Assembly (NCBI GenBank): GCA_964030785.1
Contig: OZ034968.1
Coordinates: 75,624,427 to 75,688,426, forward strand
Source of the DNA: Siderastrea siderea
Lineage: Eukaryota > Cnidaria > Anthozoa > Scleractinia > Rhizangiidae
Direction: 5' to 3'
Length of the DNA: 64,000 nt
Of this stretch, positions 21,994 to 33,816 are shown piece after piece. Positions within the stretch are counted from its first letter, which is position 1. Every line of letters begins with the position of its first letter. Under the pieces are notes generated by a model. The model saw nothing but the letters and a program-made list of their open reading frames with translations. It did no database searches and was not told the origin of the DNA. Both the position numbers and the translations under genes were made by a program.

Positions 21994-22286
21994 CTGGAAG
22001 CCCCTCCTCCATGCTCCTCATCTCCCTCTTGTTTTAAATTATCTGTTTTCTGAACGTTTAAATTTAAGGCATCCAGAAATTCGTTTTCCTTGTCCTTTTG
22101 TACATACTTTACCAACCCGTTAAGGATCTCGTATTGATAGTTTTTCCATGGCCGCTTTAATTTGGACCTTTTTTTCTTTACCATCAGCTCAAACGGTATT
22201 GCTGCTTCGGGGCTGCCATGAGCCAGAGGGAAATACCCTGTTCCAATATCCGCCTCAGCATACTCTCTAATTAATTCTTCAATCAT
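21994..22286 (-). CDS. Solitary gasdermin-like first coding exon
   Basis: The exon starts with ATG directly after the same acceptor as copy 1 (TTTGTTCTTTTAACCAG) and ends in phase 2 at CTTCCAG|GTAAAT, the same phase. It codes for 97 residues, with F-E-L-M-V-K-K-K-R and K-R-P-W-K-N at the places matching the copy 1 exon. Intron sequence just downstream (21840-21990) also aligns with 16440-16560. No exon 2 to 6 set lies between it and copy 1, so it is either an alternative first exon splicing to 15347 or a relic of a lost copy. Confidence 0.6.
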
Positions 22287-23062
22287 CTGGTTAAAAGAAC
22301 AAACGTGTGACCTCACACATCATAGCTCAAGCTTTCTTGAGACCGACTGTCCAATCAGAATACTATGGTAACTAATGTATGCAAAAATGTCCTTCCAAAA
22401 TGTGTAAATAAATATCTGATATGTTGTCACTTCAGGGATGTTCAAAACTGCATTTTGCATCCATGAGAATGTCACGACATTGCACAGGAAGACATCTGAA
22501 AGGACACGGTTAACTGTTATTTCAAAGGGTGTGTAATATATGATGAACTAGCATTCTTGCGAGCTCCCATTCTTTGCATATTGCATAGTTGGAATGGTAT
22601 ATAGACAGGCAAACAGACAGAGGGAAATAGATATATTAAGGAAGTAGGTATCAAACATCTCAAAGTCGATTAAAAATCTAAGCTATTTTAAAAAAAACTG
22701 TAGCAAACAACGCATCCCCCGGGATCCATCTATCCCCGCTGTCAGTGAAGCAAGACGAGCAACTTTGGTTCTCTTAATGGCTTCGATGTTTAGTAAAGGA
22801 TTTGATAGTTCTTGAGCAGCTTGATGCTGTAAAGATGGCCCCGGAAGGCACTCGGGAGCTTCAAAAATCACTGAAAGTTCTAGCTGAGCAGTTATGATCA
22901 GAATTAATTTCAAGGACAGAACGATTTTTTTCCGAGAGCTGCGAAACCTTTGCCAGCACCGCCCGTATACTCAAGTAGGCTCGTCTAACCAATCAATGTT
23001 CTAGAATAGTCTTTAGGAAACTAATTGAAGTTTGCCTCTGCTCTAGAGTAGCTTCCTTATAA

Positions 23063-23127
23063 ATACATACATACATACATACATACATACATACATACAT
23101 ACATACATACATACATACATACATACA

Positions 23128-23156
<29 letters not shown>
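23063..23156. repeat. (ACAT)n microsatellite
   Basis: About 23 uninterrupted CATA units. A shorter run of the same motif lies at 26125-26153, just after the 3' end of the LINE, so the two runs bracket the LINE and palindrome. Confidence 0.98.
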
Positions 23157-23161
<5 letters not shown>

Positions 23162-23236
23162 AACAAAGAAAAATCTAAATCGTTTCACACAATCGAGCGA
23201 GTGCTCGATGCAAATACATGCAGAGCGGAATACTAT

Positions 23237-23684
23237 AATTAAAAGATGGAGACTGCACGGACAGTTACTTAAGTTTCACGCACAAGGCGATCTTCAGACT
23301 GTGCCGTTAATGGCAATCGAAAGGAAATTTAAACTACATTCATGGAGGGCGGTTTGAGCGATCCTGCTTCTGATTGGCTGCATAAAACTTGTTTTCGTGC
23401 CTGCACTTGGTGATTAATTCAGATCTCTTATTGAGGAGAGTAGCTCTGTCAGCTCTGCATTCTATCCGCTGACAGAGCTACTCTCCTCAATAAGAGATCT
23501 GAATTAATCACCAAGTGCAGGCACGAAAACAAGTTTTATGCAGCCAATCAGAAGCAGGATCGCTCAAACCGCCCTCCATGAATGTAGTTTAAATTTCCTT
23601 TCGACTGCCATTAACGGCACAGTCTGATGATCGCCTTGTGCGTGAAACTTAAGTAACTGTCCTTGCAGTCTCCATCTTTTAATT
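23237..23684. repeat. Long palindrome with two 216-bp arms
   Basis: The arm 23237-23452 pairs with 23469-23684 with only a handful of mismatches around a 16-base loop. Matching blocks include AGAGTAGCTCTGTCAG with CTGACAGAGCTACTCT, and ATTAAAAGATGGAGACTGCA at the outer edge. The right arm joins directly to a 5'-truncated LINE. Confidence 0.95.
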
Positions 23685-24041
23685 TGGCTGATTACTTGTT
23701 CTCTGATCATATTACTGTTTTGTGCGATCTTAAGTTGGGAAAACCACCCTCAAAAGTAAAACAAGTGTCTTATAGAAAAATCAAGGACATTGACAGGGAA
23801 AAGCTACAGGCGGAATTATCATCTTCAGAGCTCTGTCAAAACACTCCAAATACGCTTGATGATCCCGTTAACAGCTATAACACGACCTTGGCTCAAGCTC
23901 TTGACCGGCACGCGCCATTGCGTACAAAAGCAATACGTTCTAGACCATTGGTCCCTTGGTTCAACGAGAAAATCAAAGTAGCAAGGCGGGAGAAGCGGAA
24001 AGGCTAAGAGGAAGTGGCGACGCACCGGCTCTAGTGAAGAT

Positions 24042-24935
24042 ATGTTGGCGTACAAAGCAAAAAAGAACAATGTGAACGCTTTGATGAATGAAGCTCGATG
24101 CAAATTCTATCATGACTTCATCGAGGATAATAGCAGCAATAAGCGCAGTCTCTTTTCGGCGGCGAAGAAGCTCCTCAACCAGGGGTATAACAGGGTGGTG
24201 TACCCCCCTGTCGATGATAACGTTAAACTGGCAAATCAACTAGGAACTTTCTTTGTTCAGAAAATTGAGACCATTGGCTCCAAGCTCGATAACATAGCGC
24301 AAATGCTACCATCCCTTCCCGATGACCACGCCCCAGTATCACCTCCCCTGCTCAGCAAATTCAGCCCCCTTACGGAGGAGGAGGTTTGCAAGTTCAACAG
24401 CAGCAGTGCAAACAAAAGTTGCACTTTAGACCCCATGCAGACATCCCTAGTGATGGATTGCACTGACGTGCTATTACCGATCATAACGAAAATGATCAAT
24501 TTATCACTCGAGTCTGGGTTGTTCGCTGATGACTGGAACTGTGCACTAGTCCTTCCACTGTTGAAGAAGCCTTGGCTAGACCCCCTATACAAGAACTACA
24601 GACCTGTCAGCAACCAGCAGCATATCTCAAAGCTGACTGAAAAGGCGGTGTTTGATCAGATACACACCCATCTGATAACTCATTCACTATATCCCGAGTT
24701 TCAGTCATCTTATCGTCAAAATCATAGCACGGAAACGGCCCTTGTTAAAGTCACGAACGATATTCTCACGAAAATGAACACTCAAGAGGTCACCTTGCTG
24801 GTCATGCTCGATCTCAGTGCTGCTTTTGACACGGTCAATCACAGCATTCTACTAACACGTCTGAATGAGGAGCTCTGGATTTGCGGAGCGGCCTTGGAAT
24901 GGTTCAAGTCGTACCTGGCCAACAGAGGTCAGTGA
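24042..24935 (+). pseudogene. CR1-like LINE reverse transcriptase, N-terminal part
   Basis: 297 codons from the post-endonuclease linker to reverse transcriptase motif A. It ends at an in-frame TGA just after W-F-K-S-Y-L. Reading resumes in the same element at once downstream. Confidence 0.85.
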
Positions 24936-24945
24936 GTCTCCGTTG

Positions 24946-25937
24946 ACGGATCACTCTCAGAGCGCTTTAGTTTGGACTGTGGTGTCCCACAAGGGTCATG
25001 TCTGGGCCCCCTGCTTTTCGTCATCTACGCATCCAAGCTATTCAAGGTCGTGGGGGATCAGCTTCCACACGCACACTGCTTCGCGGACGACACGCAGATT
25101 TATCGGAGTTTCAAGCCTAACAGTAGCACATCCCAGGAGGTTGCAGTTCGTGTGATGGAACGTTGTATTGAGAAGATCAGGCGTTGGCTGATCCAGGACA
25201 GAATCCTTATTAATGACGATAAGACCGAGTTTATGATTATTGGAACTCGGCAGCAACTTTGCAAGTTGCAGCCTATGAACATTAAAGTAGGCAGTTCAGA
25301 GATAAAACCCAGCTCGTAAGTTAGAAATCTAGGTTGCTGGCTCGACTCAAACCTGTATATGCGTGACCATATCACAAACGTATGCAAGGCAGCTTTTTTC
25401 TACTTGGATAACATTAGACACATTAAGAAGTATTTATCGAGAGACAGCTTACTTACTCTGGTACACGCATTCATCACGAGCAGGTTAGATTATTGCAATG
25501 CTTTGCTGTACGGCCTTCCAAAAGAAAAAATAGCTAAGTTGCAACGCGTGCAAAACGCTGCAGCCAGATTAATAATGGATATCGGGAAGTATTCTCACAT
25601 CACTCCAGTACCCTACGAGTTACATTGGTTACCAGTGCAAGCGCGCATACATTTTAAGATCCTATTATTAGCTTTCAAAGCCATTCACGGTCTCGCACCT
25701 GTATATATCTGCAATCTTTTAGCTGTTAAATGCAAGTCCTCGTATAATCTTAGGTCCAACTCAGGTATTTTACTAGAGCCACCCAGGGGTAAGATGCTGG
25801 CAACCCTGGGTGGGCGAGCATTTCAGGGGGCAGCACCGCATTTGTGGAACGAGCTTCCATTACAATTACGCACTATTGAATCTGTTCAAATTTTCAAGAA
25901 GTCAATTAAGACATTTCTTTTTAGGCAATTTTTTTGA
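24946..25937 (+). pseudogene. CR1-like LINE reverse transcriptase, catalytic box and C-terminus
   Basis: Two open pieces separated by a stop near 25318. The first holds the P-Q-G-S and F-A-D-D boxes, the second the C-terminal helical domain ending W-N-E-L-P and a phenylalanine-rich tail before TGA. Confidence 0.85.
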
Positions 25938-26120
25938 GTAGGAGTTATGTGCATGAATTTTATATAGCTACTTAGATCTGATTTGTAATATATCACTATA
26001 TTTGAATTTCTGTTGTACATATTAAGAGTTCATTTTTTCTTATCAATAATTTGTAAAGCCCTATTGATCTATTCTTGTAAATAGGGCTCTAGAAATAATA
26101 AAATATTATTATTATTATTA

Positions 26121-26151
<31 letters not shown>

Positions 26152-26810
26152 CATTTTTTTTTCACTCGAATTTTCGGTGTAGCTCTGTTGAGCTAATATC
26201 TTCGAGAGAAAAATAATAATAATAGTAATAATAAAATAATAATAAAAAGTAAATTGATCAATTAATTAAATTATTTAAATAAAGCTAACAAACAAAGTTT
26301 TTTTCTGAATATTTCTTTCGACATTTAGGTCTTCTGGTCCACATCGATCAAAATTAAGAGTGTTGATTCTTGGCTAAAAAACAATTGACTAAATAAAAAT
26401 ATAAGAAAGGAAAAAGAGTGTTCATAGCGTGAGTTAAGCTTAAAAATCAGTTATCAACGACGTTAACACTGAAAAGCTCAAGTATAGGGTGAATAAGAAG
26501 CAGTAAGCCGTGGCTTTGCTTCGTGGAATGTTTTTATTGCATCTGTTTAACTCTAGCCGGACAGTGGATTTTGAACATTGAACTTTCTTTCCATCACAGA
26601 AGGAAGTGTCATTCTTTTAATTAAGTCAATTCTTAATCCCAGCTCGATATAGCAATTTTAATAGTAACATGTTTAATACTCTATCGGGGCATTAAACTTA
26701 GCACATTACCTTTTGGTATGAAAAGTCCTTTGCACTGAGCTATTTCGATATTATTTCCGCTTAAAACGCCGTTGCAACGCATACAGCAGTAAACGAGAAG
26801 TCAAACATAC

Positions 26811-27120
26811 CCCAATTCTTCCTCAAATTCAAACTTTAGTAGTTGATGTTTCCTTTCCTCGGTGTAGACAAGCTAATAGTAACATATGAAGTAAATCAAC
26901 AAAAAAAGCATGATTGCGAGACTAATAAAGGATATTGATACCTGAATAATCCAGCAGGTGAATTCAGAAAGCAAATCAACTAAGTTTTTCCACGGCACAG
27001 TGGAATTTCGTGTTGTCCAAAGCACTTAATACAAAATGATGATAATGAAATGATTTAGCAGTGACTTCTCCGAATCACTCCCGAAATACCACGAAAAGCA
27101 TGTACTCGTTGCAACTTACC
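26811..27120 (-). other. Exon-like blocks upstream of the solitary gasdermin exon
   Basis: These are the counterparts of 19270-19685: donor CGCTGCTG|GTAAGTTGC at 27120, donor GGATTATTCAG|GTATCA at 26942, and a 62-base block at 26811-26872 between TTACTATTAG and GGG|GTATGT. Here the last two read D-L-L-S-E-F-T-C-W-I-I-Q and L-V-Y-T-E-E-R-K-H-Q-L-L-K, both open and in compatible phase. The function is unknown. Confidence 0.45.
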
Positions 27121-27927
27121 AGCAGCGGATGTTATATTCGAGAGAAACACAGGACGTGCCTTTGCTAATAGCAGGTTCCCGTTAAATGACATTCCAAGAA
27201 TATCGTCCTTTTGTTGTATTTAGAGGGTACTTGATGCATTACCGTCCTTTTGTTAAAGGGTGCTTGACGCATTACCACAGCTACTGATTTCTCTTCTTTT
27301 CGCGGACATAAACAGCTTGCGGAATCAGGCATCATTTTCCATGAAGAGGTTGAAGCATTGTCAAAAAATATATTGTCCGTTTTGTTTACCATTGCTTATG
27401 CAGTCGAGCTGCGAGGAATTAACATTAGCATCAACATCCGAATAATTGGTATTGGAAGGAGCTTGTAGGTAGTCTAACCTTAAAACTGCCTTAAGGTAAA
27501 ATTGAATTTCACTAAACCATAGTGCGTTACTGATGCCTATTGCGTCATTTCCAAGAGTCGTGTCTAAACAGGCTTTTAAAAGAAATTTGTTTTTAAGTCC
27601 AATATTTCCTCCTCTCGTGCATAACGTTCTCAGTTCTTGATGAGGGCGTAGGTCATGTGTAATATTTTAATACTTCAAAAAATCTTTCCCCCGTACATGC
27701 GAAAAATATAAAATGAAATGAACGGTTTCTTTGACGTCTGTTTTTTTTCGTTGGTTACTGTTGTAAAGGTCATACTTCGACATTTCAGAGAAGAAAATAA
27801 AAGTTTTATAATTATCTCGTAACGAAAGGCGCATTTCATGTCATATGAAAAACAAACTAATCCCACTGGCGCTCCCTTAAAAGGATCAGTTTGCACAGCC
27901 GTACCCTAGGTAGAGCAGTTGTGAGAT

Positions 27928-28860
27928 ATGTCCAGGATTGAACTCTGCCACGAAAATTACGAAAACTGCGAAAATTCGCAAAGGTACCAAGAAAGCCTTA
28001 CAAGGTGTCAGAGGAACCCAATGAGAACTGCGAATTTTACGAAAATTACGAGAATTACAAAAACTGCGACAATTTGCAAGATCTCAGAAGGCCCCAACGA
28101 GAATTACGAGAATTACGAAATCTGCAAATATTCACAAAGCTACCAAGAATGACTCACGAGTTGTCAGTGACCCAACGAGAACTGCGAATTTTACGAAAAT
28201 TACGAGAATTACGAAAACTACGACAATTCGCAAGATCTCAGAGGGACCCAACGAATATTAGGACAATTACGAAAACTGCGAAAATTCGCAAAGGTACCAA
28301 GAATGGCTTCAAGATATCAGAGGGACCCAACGAGAACTGCGAATTTTGCGAAAATTACGAGAATTGCAAAAACTGCAAAAATTCGCAAACGACCAAGAAA
28401 GGCTAAAACATATCAGAGGTCTCCCAACGAGAACTGCGAATTATACGAAAATTATGAGAATTACAATAATTGCGAAAATTCGCAAAGATCTCAGAGGGAC
28501 CCAACGAGAATTACGAGAATTACGAAAACTGCAAATATTCGCAAGGGTACCAAGAATGGCTCGCAAGACGTCAGAGGGACCCAACGAGAACTGCAAATTT
28601 TACAAAAATTACGAGAATTACGAAAACTGCGAAAATCCGCAAATGACCAAGAAAGGCTGTAACATATCAGAGGATCCCAACGAGAACTGCGAATTTTACG
28701 AAAATTACGAGAATTACGATAATTGCGAAAATTCGCAAAGATCTCTGAGGGAGCCAATGAGAATTATGAAAACCGCAAAAATTCCCAAAGGTACCAAGAA
28801 AACCTTACAAAAGCCCTCATGGTGTCACAGTGGCCCAATAAGAATTGCGAAAATTGCAAA
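27928..28860. repeat. Coding-like minisatellite built on ACGAGAATT/ACGAAAACTGC units
   Basis: Blocks of CCCAACGAGAACTGCGAATT recur at about 28015, 28162, 28327, 28425, 28580 and 28677, at alternating spacings of about 97 and 150 bases. Each is followed by 9-base ACGAGAATT-type subrepeats and an ATTCGCAAAGGTACCAAGAA-type segment. Open frames run through the array in more than one frame (for example N-E-N-C-E-F-Y-E-N-Y), which is a by-product of the short period, so I do not call a gene. Confidence 0.85.
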
Positions 28861-28945
28861 TGTTATGATTATTAGGAAAACTGGTAAATTGGCAAATTTC
28901 CAAAAAAAAGGGCATATCAGACATACATTAAGGAAAACTGCTTAA

Positions 28946-31765
28946 GAGGAAGTTTCCACAAAAATTCAACAAGGTGCGGCAAGGCTAAAAAAAAAAGTTC
29001 GCTCATCTTCCGCATATAGGTAGCTCTTAGTAAAACTAAAACCGTTATGTTGTTTTTTTCTTCAAATATTTTTATTTTTCTGAGAATAAACGAAATTTTC
29101 GATTTCACGTCTAGACTCGATTCAGAGGGTCTAAACTGGGTTGAAAATCGACCATTTTCATTCGATTCGCATGTTTATTGCATGACTCCTCCTTGTCCGA
29201 AGAAGCATAGTTTCAAGAGTTTTGGTTTAATCTAATTATTTAACGGTAAACAAAACCAGACTATTCTCACGCGCCATGAAAGTCGGTCGGTCAAAAGAAT
29301 CGTCATTTTCACCATGTGCCATATCTCGGAATTCCTTGAGATGAAGGTATTTCAAATGTAGAAGGATGATACTTCCAAAATATGCAAAGTTTGGTTTGGG
29401 CCAATGATTAAGCACTTGTCAAAAAATTATTCAAAATCGTACAAAAACGGCACAAAATCACGCCAGCCTTCGAATGCGTGACCAAAAGTATTACCACCGT
29501 ATTTGTTATTTAAATCAACTTAATCGCAATACTAGCAATACTAAGGCATAAATAAAAATAAATATGTTCACCTTTGCTCGATTATGATGTCCTGACCGTT
29601 GCAATTGCAATGATTAACGTGCGCTACTTGTGTTACTTGATTAAGCCATATTTCAGGAAATAACCGGCAAAGCGTTTTCAATGAGCCACTTTGCAGTGCC
29701 CGTTGGAAGCCAGTATTATTCGAAAAGCGAAGTAATTTGCATACTTCCGAGACAAGCGTGACAGTTTTTGTACTTAACGGGGTGGGGTGGGGGTAGGGTC
29801 TTGAATTTCAGCTGAACCCATGGTTCGAAAGTGTTTGGAGATGAATTATCCCAAACTCGTATTTACTACGTGATTTGCTTAACTTATAAGTTCTGCTTAC
29901 GTTCAAAATCAGAGAGAGAAAAAAAGACAATCACCATTATTTTTCTTGTTGTTGTTGTTTTTTTAACAAACGATCAAGGCTCGGTTTCCTTCCGTCCCGG
30001 TTCTGCCTCCTTTCGATACAAACAGAAAGCTCTGGCGTTTAAAATGAAATAAAATAAAGGTTGTTTTGGGCTTCCTAAAAATGGTCAAAAATACACCGTT
30101 CTTGTACCCGATAATTTTGTTTCTCGATGATATTATAACAAGCATTGTTTACATAACTAAAAGCATCGCTACCGGACACTAAATTTCGCATACTTGACAA
30201 CGACATAGACATGAAAATAATCTTAGCAGCGGCCTGTTTATGCCAGAGATATCGAGAGATTTAAATAAATTTTGGGACTCGGATTGCACTGTTCAAGCGT
30301 ACAAGTGACCATCACTAGTCAGTGAGCGCTCTTCTGGCAGTGGCAGCCCATGACAACGTTTGTCAACAAATCTATCTATGGCTTCTTTTTCTTGACGTTG
30401 ATCTTTGATACATCAAGTCCAAAAGAAGAGCAAATTTCATCTAACATTTTGATAGAAAACTTTGAAAGCTTCGAATTTTTGACGAGGTCACAGATGTTAT
30501 GAGCATCATACACGATTGGATGCGCATGCTGGATTGAAATGTCAGTCATCACTTCGTTTCTTAGGGTCTGCCTCTGCTGGGCTTCCTCTCTGCTTCGTTT
30601 TGGTCTTCGTCGTCACTTTGCGACTCAGAGTCAGTACCAACATCAACACTTCGCTTTGAGGCCAGGCGTGAAAAGAAACTAGCAACCTGTCCGCTTGTAA
30701 GAAACTCGTTGCTATTTAAAAGGCGCTCGCCGTTCTTGTCTTTAGCTGTCCTCATACCTCTGGATACCATTGCTGAATCCACCTTTTGCCCGGTTTGCCT
30801 GCCAATCTGTGATAATTCATCTCCAACGGGCACTGCAAAGTGGCTCATTGAAAACGCTTTGCCGGTTATTTCCTGAAATATGGCTTAATCAAGTAACACA
30901 AGTAGCGCACGTTTATCATGACGATACATATTTGGATAAAAACCTAGCAGTGGTTGCTTCAAATTCACCAGTCGCAAGACGGATTCGCGTTCAAGAGTCG
31001 ACAAGAGCATGCGAACTGAACGGGAAGCCATTGAAGAAATGACAGAAAAGAAACGTATTGCAACGGTCAGGACATCATAATCGAGCAAAGGTGAACATAT
31101 TTATTTTTATTTATGCCTTAGTATTGCTAGTATTGCGATTAAATTGATTTAAATAACAAATACGGTGGTAATACTTTTGGTCACGCATTCGAAGGCTGGC
31201 GTGATTTTGTGCCGTTTTTGTACGATTTTGAATAATTTTTTGACAAGTGCTTAATCATTGGCCCAAACCAAACTTTGCATATTTTGGAAGTATCATCCTT
31301 CTACATTTGAAATACCTTCATCTCAAGGAATTCCGAGATATGGCACATGGTGAAAATGACGATTCTTTTGACCGACCGACTTTCATGGCGCGTGAGAATA
31401 GTCTGGTTTTGTTTACCGTTGAATAATTAGATTAAACCAAAACTCTTGAAACTATGCTTCTTTGGACAAGGAAGAGTCATGCAATCAACCTGTTGTATTA
31501 ATTTTTTTCTGCGCTTGATCGTTTTGACATGCGAATCGAATGAAAATGGTCGATTTTCAACCCAGTTTAGACCCTCTGAATCGAGTCTAGACGTGAAATC
31601 GAAAATTTCATATTTCTCAGAAAAATAAAAATATTTGAAGAAAAAAACAACATAACGTTTTTAGTTTTACTAAGGGCTACCTATATGCAGAAGATGAGCG
31701 AACTCTCTGTTTTTTAGCCTTGCCGCAAAAAATCATTTTTGTTCGATTTTTCTGGAAACTTCCTC
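28946..31765. mobile_element. 2.8-kb foldback DNA transposon flanked by TTAA
   Basis: The ends GAGGAAGTTTCC and GGAAACTTCCTC are each flanked by TTAA (28942-28945 and 31766-31769). The inverted ends are very long: about 28946-29706 on the left and about 30822-31765 on the right, the right one with an extra block near 30930-31060. TTAA targets are used by piggyBac and Kolobok elements; the G-rich termini favour Kolobok, which is inference. The middle holds a small minus-strand open frame. Confidence 0.85.
30561..30848 (-). pseudogene. Open frame inside the TTAA element
   Basis: A 95-codon frame starts with M-S-H-F-A-V-P-V-G-D-E-L and ends in an acidic S/D/E/K/R tail. A second open piece (about 30375-30565) in another frame reads L-S-K-F-S-I-K-M-L-D-E-I-C, faintly like a SAP-type helix pair, and ends K-V-K-K-K. 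The start codon lies inside the right inverted end. I do not recognise the protein; it may be part of a decayed transposase. Confidence 0.35.
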
Positions 31766-31769
31766 TTAA

Positions 31770-32600
31770 GAAACAAGGGTTACAATTTGACCAAAAAACA
31801 CCATCAGTGGTGAAAAACATGTATTCCTGCATTGTCACTTTGTAACAGCTTGTTTCATCTATCATTTCACCTATCAAAAACTGCAAAAGTCTCTGGGTTG
31901 GTTTAAATTTGCTGTGTCATTTCACGACTTAATTGATTATATCACGACTGTCTAGATATGCTTTAATATTCAGAGTTTTTCTGTAAATGCAGCTTGTGAG
32001 GGGTGCAAACACAACAACAGATAGGAAACAAAATAAAGCCAATATATGCTTACGTGACTTCCTTCGTTCTCTGTATTGTTAGTCCTCCATATTGTTTTTG
32101 TAATCATTTGATGTTCAGAAATTGTTGTAGATGTATATCTGGAATGTAAACTACTGAGGTAAATTGACATGTTTGAATTAGAGGCCAGTCAGTAGAGAAA
32201 ATCATCCTTGAATTTTGGAAGTACTGGTAGAGATGTTTTTCACATTTCCAGACTGATCGATGAAAAAGTATGGGTAGTACAGAATTTCCCAGCTCCAATC
32301 TTGTCGATGAGGAATTGAAAATTAAGCGCACATATAGCAGTGATGAAACGTTTCTTTTCACTTGTTTTCCTGTTTATGATCCCCAAAAACTATCACAAGG
32401 GAATGAAGGTTTTTCTTGTTCCTTTAGTTGGTTTTTGTTACACTTGAAATGGCTAAACTTTTGCTACTGATTGAAGTGTAAACAAATGTACCGAACATGG
32501 CGAACACTTCTACTTGCTAAATCTGCCAGGCCTTCTAGGCATTGTGACGCTTGAGAGAAACTGAGGCAAAAATCGCCCCATTTCTCCTCCATTTCCCCCA
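31770..32600. other. Unassigned spacer
   Basis: No gene or repeat recognised between the TTAA element and the tandem repeat that precedes the CACTA element. Confidence 0.35.
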
Positions 32601-32889
32601 CATCCTCCCTCAGAGAACGAGGGATTTCTGGCGCCAGGTGCTTAGAACGAGGGATATTCATAGACTCACGTTAAATCTCATGCTAGGAGCTTAAAGAACG
32701 AGGAATAGTCTTAAATGTCTGTAATTTCTCACGCTAGATGCTTCTATAACGAGGGATTTTATAGCTTCACGGTTTTATTTCGCGCTAGATGCTTTTAGAA
32801 CGAGGGATATTGACTATGTTCACAGTTTCATGTTTATATCTTGCGCTAGGTGCTTTTAGAACGAAGGATCATTGGAAAATCTGGACCAT

Positions 32890-33480
32890 TTACAGACTTC
32901 GAGAAAGTTAACTAAATCTCTGTAAAATGTCTACATTTCCTTTGTAAATTGCAATGTCTGTAAACGTGCACACTTACAGAGATTTTATAAACCCTATAAA
33001 ATGTCTGTAGATTTTACCACATTTTGCGCATCCAGATTTTCTCTGTGAAAAAGGCTAGGAAAAACTCTGTAAAATAAAGAACATAAAATGTCAATAAAAC
33101 CTCTGTACAAATCGAACCAAAATAACTGCATAAAATGCCAGTGAAATGTACACAAATAAAGTACACATAATGTTAATCAAAAGTGCATTTAATGTCTCTA
33201 AAATATCTACAATTTAATACATTAAATCACTGTGAAATGTTCATATTTTCTCTGTAAAAAGAGCATGAAATGCAAAACAGGATGTAACAGCCAGAACACA
33301 AACTCCCAACAAAAACTCTGTAAAAAGTGAACAAAAATCAGAGCACAAAATGTTACTAAAATGTCCACAAATAAAGTACACATAATGTCTCCAAAATGTA
33401 CGTATTTCACCTCAATAAATCTCTTTAAAATGTTCCATTTACTCTGTAAAAAGAGCTGGTACTAAAAACGGCATAAAAAG
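32890..33480. repeat. Left subterminal repeats of the CACTA element
   Basis: TCTGTAAAATGT-type motifs recur dozens of times, in the complementary sense to the ACAGAGATTTTAT motifs near the right end. In CACTA elements such repeats are transposase binding sites; that role here is inference. Confidence 0.7.
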
Positions 33481-33484
33481 AGCC

Positions 33485-33488
<4 letters not shown>

Positions 33489-33532
<44 letters not shown>
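33489..33532. repeat. (AAT)n microsatellite
   Basis: An uninterrupted AAT run at the outer edge of the inverted SINE pair; a matching run lies at 34461-34505 on the other side. Confidence 0.95.
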
Positions 33533-33535
<3 letters not shown>

Positions 33536-33607
33536 TTCATCATCAGAGAGGTAAACTCTGATATGCCTATCTATATATTAACAGAACAAATGTCGGAAAA
33601 AATCAAA

Positions 33608-33680
33608 TGCCCCGAGCGGGATTCGAACCCACGACACCCCGATCTCATGGAAGGTGCTCTAACCACTGAGCTACCGAGGC
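33608..33680 (-). tRNA. tRNA-like SINE head (pseudo-tRNA)
   Basis: The minus strand has a full acceptor arm (GCCTCGG with TCGGGGC), A box TAGCTCAGTGG and a perfect B box GGTTCGAATCC. The anticodon stem has mismatches, and the loop does not keep U at position 33, so the identity is unclear. It belongs to a SINE. Confidence 0.6.
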
Positions 33681-33816
33681 AACCACAGTGGAGTAAGCCG
33701 AATATTTTGCTACAAAGGAAACATTGATCACCAGACATTTGCTCCCAGGCCTCTCGGACTGGGAATTACTTCTGGGGGTCGTCGAGACGCATGCAGACGA
33801 CATTTGTTCTTTTAAA

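Larger units (their letters stand above)
23681..26100 (+). mobile_element. CR1-like LINE, 5' truncated and inactivated
   Basis: Plus-strand pieces at 23681-24007, 24042-24935, 24946-25317 and 25319-25937 read as one ORF2. It starts in the last strands of the endonuclease (L-F-S-D-H-I-T-V) and runs through a long linker, then the reverse transcriptase. Motif A is L-V-M-L-D-L-S-A-A-F-D-T-V, then C-G-V-P-Q-G-S-C-L-G-P-L, then F-A-D-D-T-Q-I-Y with both catalytic aspartates kept. The C-terminal L-D-Y-C-N-A-L-L-Y-G-L and L-H-W-L-P-V blocks are typical of CR1/jockey-like elements. One frameshift (near 24010) and stops near 24935 and 25318 kill it. The 3' end has an ATT/AATAATAAA tail. Confidence 0.9.

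Noticed and set aside
24257..24592. Minus-strand gene opposite the LINE
   Set aside because: It is the complement of the reverse transcriptase coding frame and has no motif of its own.
28005..28945. Two or three overlapping genes in the minisatellite
   Set aside because: The frames overlap on the same strand and repeat with the array; no start context, splice sites or known domain.
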